Notes under the pieces: model-generated
What the model saw: the letters and a program-made list of their open reading frames with translations, nothing else
Told to the model about the DNA's origin: nothing
Database searches by the model: none
Program-made: the position numbers and the translations under genes
Source of the DNA: Durusdinium trenchii
Lineage: Eukaryota; Sar; Dinophyceae; Suessiales; Symbiodiniaceae
DNA: 64,000 nucleotides
NCBI GenBank assembly: GCA_963970005.1
Contig: CAXAMN010023361.1
Span: forward strand, 67,576 to 131,575
Reading direction: 5' to 3'
In this document: positions 25,917-38,084 of the stretch, one piece after another
Layout of the letters: each line of letters starts with the position of its first letter
How positions within the stretch are numbered: the stretch's first letter is position 1

Positions 25917-28900
25917 CGAATTGAAGACTGCCAGACTCTCCTTTCTGCATCATCCGTGCTGCTGTATTCACCTCAGAAACACGCACGTTCAAAACTTTCA
26001 AACAGGGTGACTTCCAGCACCTTCAAAGGGATCACCAATGGAAGCCCCTACACTATCCGGGACCTCCAGACAGGACACTCCTTGAAGGTCCAGGTTGAAG
26101 TCTCCGGGTCGTGGATGTCCCACGACGCGCAGGTGCGCCGAGCAGCCGTGTCTCCGAAGAGCCGGAAGCGCGGGAGCTTCTGGCCGATGACGCCTGGTGA
26201 GTCCCCGATTTTGCCGTCACGAAAGGACGTCAACAAAGGGTGAGGTGGTGTTGAATGTTCGCTGCGGTGAAAGCTCAGCTGTGACGGTGAAGAGCAGTGC
26301 GTGTAAAGACAAACAAAAACACATGCACGGTAAGTAAAGTGCAGCTTTTGTCTATTAATAAAAACAGAATCAAGAGGTTTGTTGTTTTTTGATTGTTTGT
26401 TTTGGTTTGTTTGTTCCTGTAACAAAAAACACTACAGTTACGTTCTGTCTTCTGTGAGGAGTTGCATCATCATGAATATTGTGTGGCGTGAGGATGAACC
26501 ATGAACCAGGAGTCCTGCAAAACACATGCAGCTGTTGGAGCTTTCTTGACATTGTTTGGCCAGTAGACAAAGTATGAATTCATGACAACATGAAGCCCTA
26601 ACAGGTGCATTGACTCCGTGTAGAATTGTAAAACCAAACACTTACGACTAACAATGTGGAGTGGTGGAAAGTCAAGCGTGGAGTTGGTATCGGTCCAATG
26701 CGATCTGGTGTATACCGCAACACACTCTGACATTGGTTTGCTGTTAACTCAGTTCCCAAGTTGAGAAGGAAGGTGGTGGAACGGCAAGGCGAAAAAGTTC
26801 GGTGACTTGAATTGTTGAAAAGATGTTTCACTCGCGCGGCTGGCTGCAATTCACAAGCGGCTGAAAGCTGCGGTGGGAAACCTGTTTTTGGGGAAGGTAT
26901 CGTGCGAAACCACCATGAATCAAATCGAAAGTGGAAAAGTGTGAACAACAGTTGCAGGTGCAGGTACGTCAGCAAGCGTCCTTGCTGATATCAGCACATC
27001 CTGAAGAACCTCTTTGTTAGATGCCCTCTCAGGTGTGGGGCATCCCCCTGCTTGGTAGTGGAAACGGTAGGAAGTAACCCTTTGAGACAGGGGGTGACAC
27101 ACACACAACCAACATGCTGCATCAGTTGGGTGGAAATATTGAAGTCATCTTCCCCACAGCAAGTGGCTTGCTAAGTTTGTTCAATTGACATGATACCAAT
27201 CTACATGGGCTTCTCCCTAACTAGGACAAACAAAATAATCCAAATCACATGCATGTTTAGTAGCCTCTTCTTGTGCTAGCCGACTAGTCTGTATCGCTGC
27301 TATCCATTGGCATTTTCACAGTCCGCTCCAAACAAAGCCCGACCGCGGGTTCCCGCGCCCACCCGCGTGGGTACGTTTCCAGCGCCAGTGTCTCCCGTCC
27401 TGCCACTACCGGGCCGGTGTGCATGCCCATCTTGAAGGTCACGGTCGATCCCTGGCGTGAAGGCTTGGGCAGCTCGAAGCCGTGACTGGTCAGGTCGACC
27501 GGATCTCGGTTCGGGCGATCCGCCGAAGAAAAGGACCAAAGTACTGCCAGAACATGTTCAAGCGAACTTACAATTTTGGTCGAAAGGAGCTGAGCAATCC
27601 CTGTGAATGGATGGGACAGTGGACACCCATTCTCCATGCCCCCCAAAACCACAAGATTAAAGGTCCGTTCGAGAGCATGATATAACCTAATATCACCACG
27701 GTCAGTGGACTTGAAGCAACACCTTCGGATGCCCCCCGACCATCCCAAGTTCACCTTTCACCCATTGTTCTAGGGTCTTTCAACCAACGTTCACCCCAAC
27801 AGACCCGCAGAAACAAAATATACAAACACTCTTGGATGAGAAACGCCTAGGGCTCCTGGCCTACCTCCGTTTCGAAGGTGGTTCAGGTGGCCAAGGGGGT
27901 CTAACCACCGAACCTGAGGATATGGGACAGGAGCCCTAGGGAACAAAAGCTCAGGTCAAGCCCTGGCCCCGCTTAACCACCTCACGCCTGGGAAGTCCTT
28001 TTGGAGGCCTGGCACAGAGACATGGTGGGTGAGCTTGAGACATGGTGGAAGTAGTAGGAATTCACAAGGGGGGAGACCTAACTTTTGAGAAAACTATGAG
28101 TGTGTGTGTGTATGCCCAAACACGCGATCCCCAGAATCAAGACCCCTTTGTGAACCCATTCCCTTCCCAAAGCTTTAGTGGCGTTCATTAATCTAGTACA
28201 AAAAATTAAGCTCACCTGCGTCTCCTCAACCCTACAACTTTCTTTAGAGAAGATCTTCGAAGGTCCCAGTCTGGAAGTCACAACCTCTTACCCCCGAGCC
28301 GTTTCCCTACTAAACTTCCACCTCGATTTTAGTGCGTGGGGTCTCCCCAATTCCCCCCCAAAAAGGTTGGACAAGTTATCCACGTTTCGGTGAGACAAAC
28401 TGCTCAAGTTAATTCAAATTACATAATCCATTTGATGTCTTAGCTCCAGAAAAGCACAGTTGTCTATACCTGACAGATCGCGTTTGTTGGGGCTCCCGGC
28501 GGCCAGGATCTCAGCGGCGGCCTGTGAAGGGTTGGAGGGTTGCAGACTTCCTCAAAACATCTTAGAAGCAAAACACTGTGACATTCATGCACAAACCTTA
28601 TAGGAACTTTGGTTGGGCGCTTTCACTAGTTCAATGTGTTTAGAACTACCGTGCTGTTTCTTCTCCACCTTTCTTCACTCATCGTCACTTTTGTTTCTCA
28701 CATCAAAAGAGACACTTATTCCTTATTAGTATTGCATAGTATTGCTTATCCTCCCAAAAGACCTGGAAAAACATGGCAACACCAAGCAAAAAAAATCAAC
28801 AAAGCAATTAAAAGAAAGGGGAACATCTGCAAGCTGGGAAATGAACGTTGAAGGAAACGGAACCCTCTCCTGGGAAAGTCCAAGCAACTCAAACCCCACC

Positions 28901-30113
28901 TGCAGAAGTCGACCTAAGACCTTGCTGCGCCCCTCGAAGTCTCCCGCCTGGCTGCGTGTGGTCGGTCCGGGCGCGGTCGACACGGACCGTGTGTTCTGTC
29001 CGGTGTTTCATGGGTCCCCGGTCGAGCCGAAGCGAACAGTGGCGCCAAGCCGGAGCTAGCTATGGGTGGGTGGCGGGTGAAAGCCCTCAAGTTCAGAAAA
29101 GCTGAACGAATTCACTGCCGAGTGATGTTCCAAGTGTAGGGACAAACGGAAACTCCACGCCACATGTTTCGTCCTGGCCTCGAGATCGTCTTCCGGAACA
29201 ACGCCCACAGCGCACCTCAGGCTCAGCAGGACATCCTCCAATTGTTCTCTGAGTGCAGATCCACGAGAACAGAACCGAATGGTTCCAGGGCATCCAAGCG
29301 TCTTCCACCTTCCCTTACCGAACCTCAAAAGGTACGAACTGGACGCTCCTGGCACCGTCTCACGTCTCAGTGTTTTCCACACATCACCTAGTCTCAGAGG
29401 GTGGCATGTGGATCCCTAGGGCGTGCATTTGGCTTCAGGAACCGGAAAAAGACTTGCAAAAACACGCAGGTCATGCTCGCATGCAGGGTATGCAGGGTGA
29501 ATCACTTCCCTGCAGGTCTTGCTCGTGTTCTCATCACGGTCAGGTACCGGAAAAAAACAAAGCACGACAGCTTCATCGGGTCCAACGGGTCTTCGCCTAC
29601 GCAAAGCGGGGAGCAGTGTGGGATGGCCACGTGACTCATGTAACTCACATGACACGTGACTAACGTACAGTAGATGTGAACTAGCCTTACTCCCCTTGAA
29701 ACCTATCTCATTGAAAGACACATTGGATCACCACCTGGCTGCCAATGCATTGGCCAAATCCAGGAAATGATGAGAAATAATGAGAATCTGCTACCATGAA
29801 ATACCTTGTAGACAGTCTGGTCTGGGTGCAGTGTTCATTCAGAAAACTCTAGGTGTTGTTGTTTCTCTCTCCCTCTCTCTTTCTCTCTGCTCTTCCGTTC
29901 TGCTCTGCCTGTGTAATGTGTTTACATCTCAGCCCTGTACAACCCTACCAGGGTTGAACGACCCTTTTGCCCTATCCAATCATGCGCTCCAAGCGTGGGT
30001 CCAACTTGCCTGTCTCACCTCAGTCCCTGGCACATACTCCTCTCCGACGGTCTCAATTTTTGTGACCTCGCAGCCCAAGGAACTCATCATCGCCGCATCG
30101 ACCAGTTCCAAAG
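25917..30113 (-). CDS. Class III nucleotide cyclase catalytic domain, spliced, partial
   Basis: Six minus-strand exons assemble into the second half of a class III adenylyl/guanylyl cyclase domain, the fold that makes cAMP or cGMP. Exon a (about 30113 or 30082 to 30032) reads SLGCEVTKIETVGEEYV. Exon b (29215-29164) reads CAVGVVPEDDLEARTKH. Exon c (28899-28868) reads VGFELLGLSQ. Exon d (27485-27400) reads HGFELPKPSRQ…VTFKMGMHTGPVVAG. Exon e (26193-26147) reads VIGQKLPRFRLFGDT. Exon f (25971-25917) reads VNTAARMMQKGESGSLQFG. The phases agree at each junction. Introns d/e (GA-AG), e/f (GC-AG) and a/b (GC-AG) need non-GT donors. The Asn and Arg of VNTAAR, which hold the transition state, are present. 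The usual Asp of the IGDAY motif is Glu here. The Glu of KIET is the guanylyl-type residue, while the partner site in LPRFRLFG is Arg, so substrate cannot be settled. The first metal motif (FxDIxGFT) and the C-terminus were not found. Confidence 0.8.
27846..27940. repeat. Inverted-repeat hairpin inside a cyclase intron
   Basis: CCTAGGGCTCCTG at 27846-27858 is mirrored by CAGGAGCCCTAGG ending at 27940. A second, inner pair (GGTGGTTCAGGTGG against CCACCGAACCTGA) extends the stem. It lies within the intron between cyclase exons c and d and could be a small inserted element. Confidence 0.65.
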
Positions 30114-33100
30114 TTCAAGCATGGACCCCAAAGCCAAAGATCTTTGGAACTGTTAGGATTTTAACCTGTTAGGATTAACCTGGGCATTGATTAACCTGTT
30201 AGGGGTCATCCTGATTTAATCTTTGATTAACCAAACTTTCCACCGGTTAGGATTTTCGTGGGTTGTCCCCAATCCGCCCAAAAAGGGCTGGGCAGGTTAC
30301 CACATGTACGGGGTAGGACCAACTGCTCAAGTTCATCCGATTGACGTCCTGGCTCCACTGTGTCATCTTTTTCTCCTATGAGTACATCATGATTTGGGGC
30401 GCTTGTTTGAAACAAATATTGGATACCTTTTGACCATCTTTGACCCACCCAAATGCTCCAAACAATACGTTTGGGCCGTACCTCAAAGCCGCTTGGTCTT
30501 GTCCGTGACTGAGGATCTGGCCCCCCAAAATGAGTACACTCCTTGAGATCATCATGGTTACGTCGAACATGGAAGCCCGAACATGGTTCCTCTTAATACA
30601 AAACAGGTGGTGAACTCCTCCACTTCCATGATTCTTTCAGTCTGTGGACCTTGAATTATATACGATGGTGGGGAATTTGCAGGATGTCCTGTGACATCCT
30701 GTGAAACAGGGTGGCTTGCTGGATTTCTTGCTTCAACAGCAGGGATTCACAGGTGGCCTTTTCAAAAACGAGCCTGATTGATCACACCACGGGGTACTTA
30801 AGTTAGAAACATCTTGTGACAGGCCGATAACGACCGGTGAAGATCAAGCTTTCTCCAAGCAGATTGATGTTCTCCTTTCGAAGGTTCTGCAGCCCAAGCG
30901 CCAAATCCTATGGATACTAGCCATGAATGGAAAGTGGAAAGTAGGACTGTAGGGCCCTTTTGATAGGTGAACCAAGCCTTTATATAAAAACAACATCTAA
31001 CAACAACATTGGATTAACCCTCTTGCATCCTCTTACTAAGCCTTTACTTGGGAGTTCCTGGCGCTGTTCTGATCGCTTAGACCATTGGGAGTGTCACCTT
31101 GAATCACCTCGGATCGAATGGTGTACACGATGCGTTACAGTAAAAATCCTCCAGCAATCGCCTGCGTCCGCCCGTCACCCCTCGCACCGCCTCGCCGTCG
31201 ACCGGGATTCCAGGCCGAATGCCGGCTACACACGTGGTCCATGAGTGTGAACCTGCGGGGTCCATCAGAGTGGTCCACGTGAACCAGCGAAAAGTGGCGC
31301 ATCACCAGTGATCCACAGGGAAAACGGCCGACTTGGAAGAGTGGATCCGTGACGATCCATGTGGATCCGATCGATGCGGAAGGTCGTTATAGGTCGCTAG
31401 TCGCTAGGTACAAAAAGATCCATCAAGTACAAAAAGCATCACCAACAGCCAGAGTCCTAGGCCACCGACCACCTCGTTGGTCGCCGTAAAAGAAACGCCG
31501 AAACTCGCCTGTCGTTCAGAAATTGCATGAGCTTCTCAGGTCCCAAGTGTCTCGCCTTGAGACAGGCGCGTTAGCGCCCAGCAGATCCGGTGGAAGAACG
31601 CCAATGGATCCATGGAAGAACAACACGGATGATCTTACATTGGCCATAAAAGAGAACACACTGTGATGTGTATGTAGACAATGATTCTAGACATGGATGG
31701 CCTGGCACGGAGATTGAGGATATTCATGGTTTATTTTCCTGTTTATTATGGATTTACCGACTTCTCCTTTCCTATTGTTTGTGTTGTTTGGATTTACTCT
31801 TCTTCCGGAGGGAAACGTGTATCTTGCTCGCACACGACTAGGTACCCAAGTCATAATTCAATGTAAACTCCTCACTTTTGCACACCCCCTTCAAACCCGT
31901 TGCCACACTTCGGTAAGGGATGTAGAGGGAGCCCTGAACCGCCGCTCTGTTGCGCAATGTGGTTTTAAGTGTTGTTTCACGTCCAAAACGAGTCCCAGGA
32001 CTTGGGACTTCGAACTACCAGTGAGAACTCTAACCCCGACACACCATGTATGGAATATAAAATACACATACAAAATCATTATACCTATATACATTGACCA
32101 AAAAACACCCCAATAAACTTATATTTACGAGTACATGGATTGTCAGGGTTGTGGAAACGGTGAGAGATCCCCGGTCAATTCAATGACCTTTCCGCAGTTT
32201 CTTTCCGAGAGAAGCAGGGTTCTAGCATCTGGCCGTCGTTGGGCGAGCAGTGGTCATCCTGGCCCAGTTCCTATGCAAGAAAAGGGAATCCTCTGTCCAT
32301 GCATTGGATATCACATCGGTTTGATCAGATTGATGGTCCCGCTGTGAAATTGGCGGTAGAATGGGGAGAATTCCCTTGCAAGTGCATCGGACATCATGCC
32401 TGTTTTTGCAACCACTACGCTCAATTGTATGTCCAAGCCGCATGTTCATCAAAGCCTTCGATCATCACGAAAAGCACTGACCTGAACTGTGGCACTGCGC
32501 AGTGTCAAACATGCTGTCCCGATAACAACGAGTCGTATCATGTCGTATCCACATGAGCAACATACAAACTTAATATATCTTAATATGTTTTAACCGAGTC
32601 TTAACCCAACATTTTGCATATATGTTTGCTTGTTGTGGTTGAAGACTCAAGTGCTAAAAACAAAAAATGAAACACATGATCATGATACCCGCCGTTAGGG
32701 GCCTTCCACTATGAAGTCGATGACAGTTTGCAAAGAGGCACACAACACCACGGCGATGGTCCAGCTACCACAGGGTTGACATCCCCGGAAAAGTGTGAGC
32801 GTGTGTGTGAACGTGTGGCGGCGCACTGGATGTGTGAATGAGTCCAAACAGGAAGTGAACAATGCACACACTTGAGAATGAGGTCGGTAGGACCGCCCTT
32901 CAGTGATTGCTGGCATGTGCGCAGTACCGCTCTAGTGCATGAACATGCGTTAGCTGCTCTTTACTGCAAAGCACCGAATGAGACAGCTTGAGCTTAACGT
33001 TGCTCGCAAGTACGTCGTTGAGCGCCCTCACCAATACCACTGTTCGATGCAAGTCTCTTTGGTGGGCTGGTACTTGCATGAACATCCAGCCCCGCCAACA

Positions 33101-33471
33101 TGTAGATGATGTTGGAAAGTTGGAAAAAGAGTGTCATGAAAGTCATGAAAGTCAAGAGCCCTTAGAGACAGGTTTTGTCTCCTGTCCCCTGACCCCTCCC
33201 CAACCCCAAAAACTATTTTTTTGTTTTTTCGTTTTTCGATACAATTACAGTATATAAATCCATAGCCCCCGCTCTCCAACTTAGAGGCCAGGTCAGGATT
33301 TATCTCCTGGTGTTGCACATCCTACATGCTCTGAAAGCAATTATTTGTCCATTTCGCAAGTTCAAAAAGCGCAGTAGACACCCAGGATTTACTTTAGGCA
33401 GTACAAAGGAGGATCGCGCACACACACACACACGACCTTGAAGCAGTTAATGCCACATTAAAACAAAAGAG
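30114..33471. other. Interval upstream of the cyclase exons
   Basis: The N-terminal half of the cyclase should lie at higher coordinates, but I could not find its metal-binding motif here. At 30150-30240 an AACCTGTTAGGATT motif repeats three to four times. A MITE-like half-end lies near 32041. CA/TG dinucleotides occur near 33415-33434. No other gene is supportable. Confidence 0.4.
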
Positions 33472-33770
33472 CTACGCAACGGCTCGCTTATGGTGAGAAA
33501 AACCATGTTGCTGTTTGATCCCCCGCCATGTCCCCATGATCAGGTTCTGATCTTTGAAGCAATTTCGCATCGAGTCGTCGAGTGAGACCTGCAACACAAC
33601 GTTTGGCGTCCCTGCAACACAACGTTTCATGGTGCTTCGACCGATCCTGAGACCCCGCGCGCCGCGGGCTTCTGCTTGGCAATGGGCTCGTCCGGTTCTG
33701 GCGCTGGAAACTGCTTACAGTAGTGGGGAGTGAGCTCGAAGGGAAGCTCAATGGGTGACTGGGCGTCCAT
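33472..33770 (-). CDS. Unrecognised 77-residue protein, two exons
   Basis: Exon 1 (33770-33654) starts with ATG right after an in-frame TAG and encodes MDAQSPIELPFELTPHY, then CKQFPAPEPDEPIAKQKP and AARG. Exon 2 (33588-33472) begins VSLDDSMRNCFKDQN and runs to a TAG after SHHKRAVA. The 65-bp intron is GT-AG, phase 0, and GGTCTCA is present at both splice junctions. Inside the intron a 26-bp segment around AACGTTGTGTTGCAG is duplicated, giving two possible acceptors. The product is small, Pro-rich in its first half, and has no signal peptide or membrane segment. I do not recognise a family. The ATG could instead follow an acceptor (GTGTAG), making this an internal part of a longer gene. Confidence 0.5.
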
Positions 33771-34239
33771 CTACACTTGAAAGAATCCTTGATAAGTATG
33801 CGGATGGCATGGCCCAAAAAGGATAACCATGCTCCAAATACGAGACACCTGGTGAACTCGATGATTTCAGGGATACTAAAAAACCCCGCTGGCTCACTTG
33901 CATGCCCGGGCCAAACCAGGGACCTTCTAGGCCAAACCTGGCCTACGCGCAGGAGGTGATGCGACATCCCGATGATTCCTCTTTTGAGCTGGATGTCCTG
34001 GGGAGCCCTCAGTTATATATATATATAACCCAAGCAGAACCCACCGAACCCAAATGCTTGGCTGAGCTTTCGATGAAGTGATAGTGAAGTTATGATCTCT
34101 TGAAAGCTGCGCAGATGGCTTCAATATCCATCAGCTGGGAGCAACCATCCTTTCTTTCATGAAGGCCAAATGAGCAGAGATTGTTTTGTTTAAAGATTTT
34201 AAGGATGTAGTGGTGTTATCATCCTTGGGTGCCTATGTA

Positions 34240-35210
34240 GAACCCCTACGGTTTGTCTACATTTCCACAGTGAAAGCCTACGGCAAACATAGCTTATTCC
34301 ACATCGCCTACGGGAAATTCAAGAACGTGATGTTTTGGAGTCTGGAGCATTGCTGTTCCAATTTGCCTACGGTACCATGCAGTTCTTGCGAGTGGAAACG
34401 TTTACGCAGCAGCTGACCCTTTATCTTTCAGATGATGAGCTCGACTGAGCGGCTCAAGTCATTAGCAAACAGACGGGGCAAATGCCAGCACACAGGCACT
34501 CTACGATGGGCAAGTTGGTTTCATTGGCTATGTGCTTCACAACGGAAGACAAGCAAGCAACGACTTCATGCTCATAATGAGTTTTGGACACTACTTTGGA
34601 GGCGAGGGACGATACCACGCGGGACGTGCACTGACGCGTATAGTCTCCCCATGTCTTCGACATTGGGAATACTTCTCAGAACAGCAGGTTTTAACATTTA
34701 CTTGCGAGTACTTTGGGCAAGCGGACATGGGGGAAGGATCACAAAATGCATTTTTGCCTGCGGTGCCTGTACGGAGAACCTACGGTGAGCCTACGGAAAA
34801 TGTCACCAGGAAAACAGCACAAAAGAGTTGTTTGGGACATTGTTGGGAGTTCTCACCTCTTACACAGAAACAGTGGCCTTTCTAACCTCCAGGGTAGTCT
34901 TGGCATTGCGGTTGCATTGCAATGTTTTGCGTTTTTCTCTGGTGGTCATTCCAAGTGCCCTTGCAAACTGCCCCTGGTTCATGTCCCAGACTATGAGATG
35001 AAACACATCTGCTACAAGAAACTGAGACAAAATTCCCACTGTCAATTCAAATTTGAATCAGAAACACAAGCTGGGTGACTTCAAGGCATGCAATTTCGGT
35101 CGATTTTGGTCGCCTACGGCAAATGCCTACTGCAAACGCCTACGACAAACATTAGACTTATTGCAATGCCTGCGACCGCCTACGTCCCTAAGCAGGTTGC
35201 CTACGCCAGC
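34240..35210. repeat. Cluster of dispersed GCCTACGGCAAA motifs
   Basis: At least ten copies of CCTACGG or a one-base variant occur in the same orientation, near 34245, 34277, 34307, 34366, 34776, 34788, 35112, 35123, 35134, 35167 and 35199. Many are followed by CAAA. Spacing ranges from 11 to 400 bases, so this is not a simple tandem array. It looks like a decayed minisatellite or a composite repeat. Confidence 0.6.
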
Positions 35211-36584
35211 TTTTGAAGGTTACATCTTGTATAAACCCTTTCATGTCAAAAACAACACTCAGCTCAAATCGAGGGTGTATGTGTGTGTGGAAAGGGAGTC
35301 ATCAAAAATTGTTTGTACGAAGTTAGTCTTAGTGCATCAAAAATACCTTCCACAAAGTTCCGCGCAGTTATTTTTTTTTATGTTTTTTTGTTGTTATGGT
35401 TTGTTTTTCCACTGGCCCACCATTCCACGAAACGCCTGCGAATAGCCCCGGGTTCCACGTATGTCCCGGACCTTCCACGAAGTTAGTAGCTATGGTTTTT
35501 GCAAAACCCTTTCTGCGCACTACCCTTCCGTTTGCCTCTGATTTCAGCTGAGACAAACGAGGAAGCCTCCGTACGTTTCTTCCCAAAGGGTGAGTTGTGG
35601 GGGGCTCGCAAGAATTCCATGAAGCTGGGATGAAACAATGTGTTTTCCATGTAAGACCCATCATCAATGGTTGAGAAAATGGCCCCTGAGATTCATTGAT
35701 TTTTGAAGAATGCCAAGGCGCTTTCCAGCATTGGCAAGATCACGTGAAAAGGCACCTGCCAGTGGGGCATTGCAGGAGGACATTGGTCATCATATATGTT
35801 CCATGGGCCATGAGGATTTACATGGATTTACTGTAGCTGGGACACCCCAAACCATTATACATAGAGGATCACAAAGGTGTTTACCCACCAGCTCATCAGG
35901 TAATGGCATCGACATTTATTTTGCACATAGTGGTCCCGGTCGTGTGAGTCTTGCTATCTGTTGGAGTAGTCTAGATACGTGTTGAATCATCAGCGCATAG
36001 CATAGCCCAACTGGGTCCAAACACGTCTCATACCCCTTAGATGAACGAAAGGCCGAACTGGCGGCTCTAGACATCTTCAAGTTATGTCGATGAATGAATG
36101 AATGAACCCTGGTCCCACCGCGGCGCGCGCATGTGCGGTGATTTTGCGCGTGCACCATGTACTCGAGGATGTGAAAGACCTTCTTGGTCTCTGCCTTCCT
36201 CAGTGGTCAGGAAAGGCTGGAGATGCTGGAGTTCTTTCTTGGGGACTTCAACCATCTTTGCCTCCCAGATCCTTGCGAAGGATTCACCACCCGATTCCCG
36301 GAAGTAGTGCAGATGGTGTGGGTGGAGGTAGTGACTACATTCAAGAAAAGGGGGGGAGAGCAGTCGCTGCAGTAGTTGGACCTTGCACCGCAATGATCTG
36401 CAATTCCGTCACTTCAAGGTTCTATCTGGCTCTCGTCACGCGAGGTGTTTCATCTCAAATGATATTCTGTCATGGGTTCATGAAATCTTCCACCTGATCA
36501 GCATCGCTGAAGCAAACATATCTTGTGGGCACCGAGCGACCCCAAAGAGTGTGTCTAAAGGTCTAAGGTCTAGAGGTCTAGAAA

Positions 36585-36876
36585 TCGTGATGATGGTGGT
36601 GGAAATGGTGGTAGTGATGGTGGTGTTGGTGGTGATGATGGTCATGGTGGTGGTGATGATGGTGATGATGGTGGTGAAGGTGGTGAAGGTGGTGGTGATG
36701 GTGGTGATGATGGTCGTGGTGGTGGTGAAGGCGGTGGCGATGCTGATGATGGTGATGCTGATGGTGGTGGTGGTGATGATGGTGATGGTGGTGGTGATGG
36801 TGATGTTAATGGTGGTGATGTTGATTTTGGTGTTGAAGGTCATGATGGTGATGGTGAAGATGGTGGTGGTGGTTCA
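36585..36876. repeat. GGTGAT / GGT-rich microsatellite
   Basis: About 290 bases consist almost only of GGT, GAT and ATG triplets. Because the period is a multiple of three, both strands stay open (Met/Val-rich on plus, Thr/Ile-rich on minus). These frames are not evidence of a protein. Confidence 0.95.
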
Positions 36877-36954
36877 CAAGCCGCAGTCTTAGGGTGCTAG
36901 AGGTCTAGTCTAGAGGCCAATTTCTGAAACGAGCCACACATGTCCAAAAGTCCC

Positions 36955-37125
36955 GATTCACTGCACCGGCCACGAAATCAGAGCACCCAAAGTACTGCGC
37001 CCGCCACGAAATCTGTACATCGACATAAAAGCCACTCCGATCTCCTGCACCTGTCACGAAAGGTCGACTGTGGACCACCGAAAATCGAGGTTTCCCATGC
37101 GCCTGCCACGAGAATCAGAAGTAAT
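36955..37125. repeat. Degenerate repeat, TGCRCCNGCCACGAAATC
   Basis: Four related segments (for example TGCACCGGCCACGAAATC and TGCGCCCGCCACGAAATC) occur at roughly 35-50-bp spacing. It is a weak, decayed tandem array. Confidence 0.5.
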
Positions 37126-38084
37126 CACCAGGTCCGAAAATGTGCACGGCGCCACAACGAGAGCGCAGTCTCGAAGAGCACCCGCGCCAACCCACAAGAT
37201 TCTGCGAGCCTGCGCAGTCGAAATGTACTCCGAAGATCTCAAGGTGAATGCGGGTTAGCAGCGAGTTAGCCAGATGCAAATGCGAGCACCTCGATCAAAC
37301 ACCTGTCCTTAACACCTACCGTAAGAACCCCGTGTTACCACACTGTTTGGGGGAAAACAATGGAAAACAACAGATCGGTCGGTGGATCTCTCGCGGTGGA
37401 TCTCAGTGGATCTCGGTTAGGACAGGCTGTTTTTCTCCGACTTATGAGGTCGAATCCACCAGGTCATCTTCCGTTCCTTAATAATCCCTCGTGAATCCCT
37501 GTCACTGTCCCAGTCACTCACACGCCATTGCACGCCTTCCCGGTTCCAGGATCTCTGTTGATCTCCAACCTTTGTTTGCTTCTCGATGCACATGGATTTG
37601 TGATGATTTCTGGATGTCTCCCGAGGCTCCGGGCTGCTGTTGGTCATAGAAGAACCGACTGCGTTGCCCCTTCTCCATGAAGAACCTTCCGTCAGCGATG
37701 TGGAGTCCGTGCATGGCCAAGCCTAAGCCTGAGCCGTAAGAAACTTTGAGCAATCCCAGACCATCTATGTATGGAAGAATTACATAATATAATATACAGT
37801 ATATATAGTACCGTTTACATCCGTTTACGATGTACTCCCATTTTATTGTGACTCGAATGTAAGATATAGTTGGTCTGGGAAGGAAACCAAGCACCAAAAG
37901 CAATTCCATCGATTCCAGATTGTAGGGAAAATGAACCACCAAACCATACCAAACCCACAAAATCATTGGGAGCTTGCGGCTACACTGTTTGGGGTTGCCT
38001 GAGGTGCCTGAGTGGGCGATCTGTTGGCTGGGTGAACGACCGCCGCACAGTCACCAGGGCTGATTGACATACTTAAGGGGGTGT

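Noticed and set aside
26120-26193. Apparent loss of the catalytic VNT in the cyclase (reading GDT then AARR)
   Set aside because: The AARR codons are the start of a GC-AG intron. The true VNTAARMM exon lies 175 bases downstream.
25776-26243. Plus-strand frame resembling a fibronectin type III strand (…SPYTIRDLQTGHSLKV…)
   Set aside because: It lies antisense to cyclase exon e, whose family motifs and splice phases are much stronger.
36184-36375. FFLGDFNHL as an endonuclease/LINE motif
   Set aside because: Only the few residues LGDFN match. No other catalytic motif of the family is near, and other frames are open.
36383-36892. 169-residue Met/Val-rich frame and the Thr/Ile-rich minus frame
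   Set aside because: This is a GGT/GAT microsatellite with period three. It has no protein signal.
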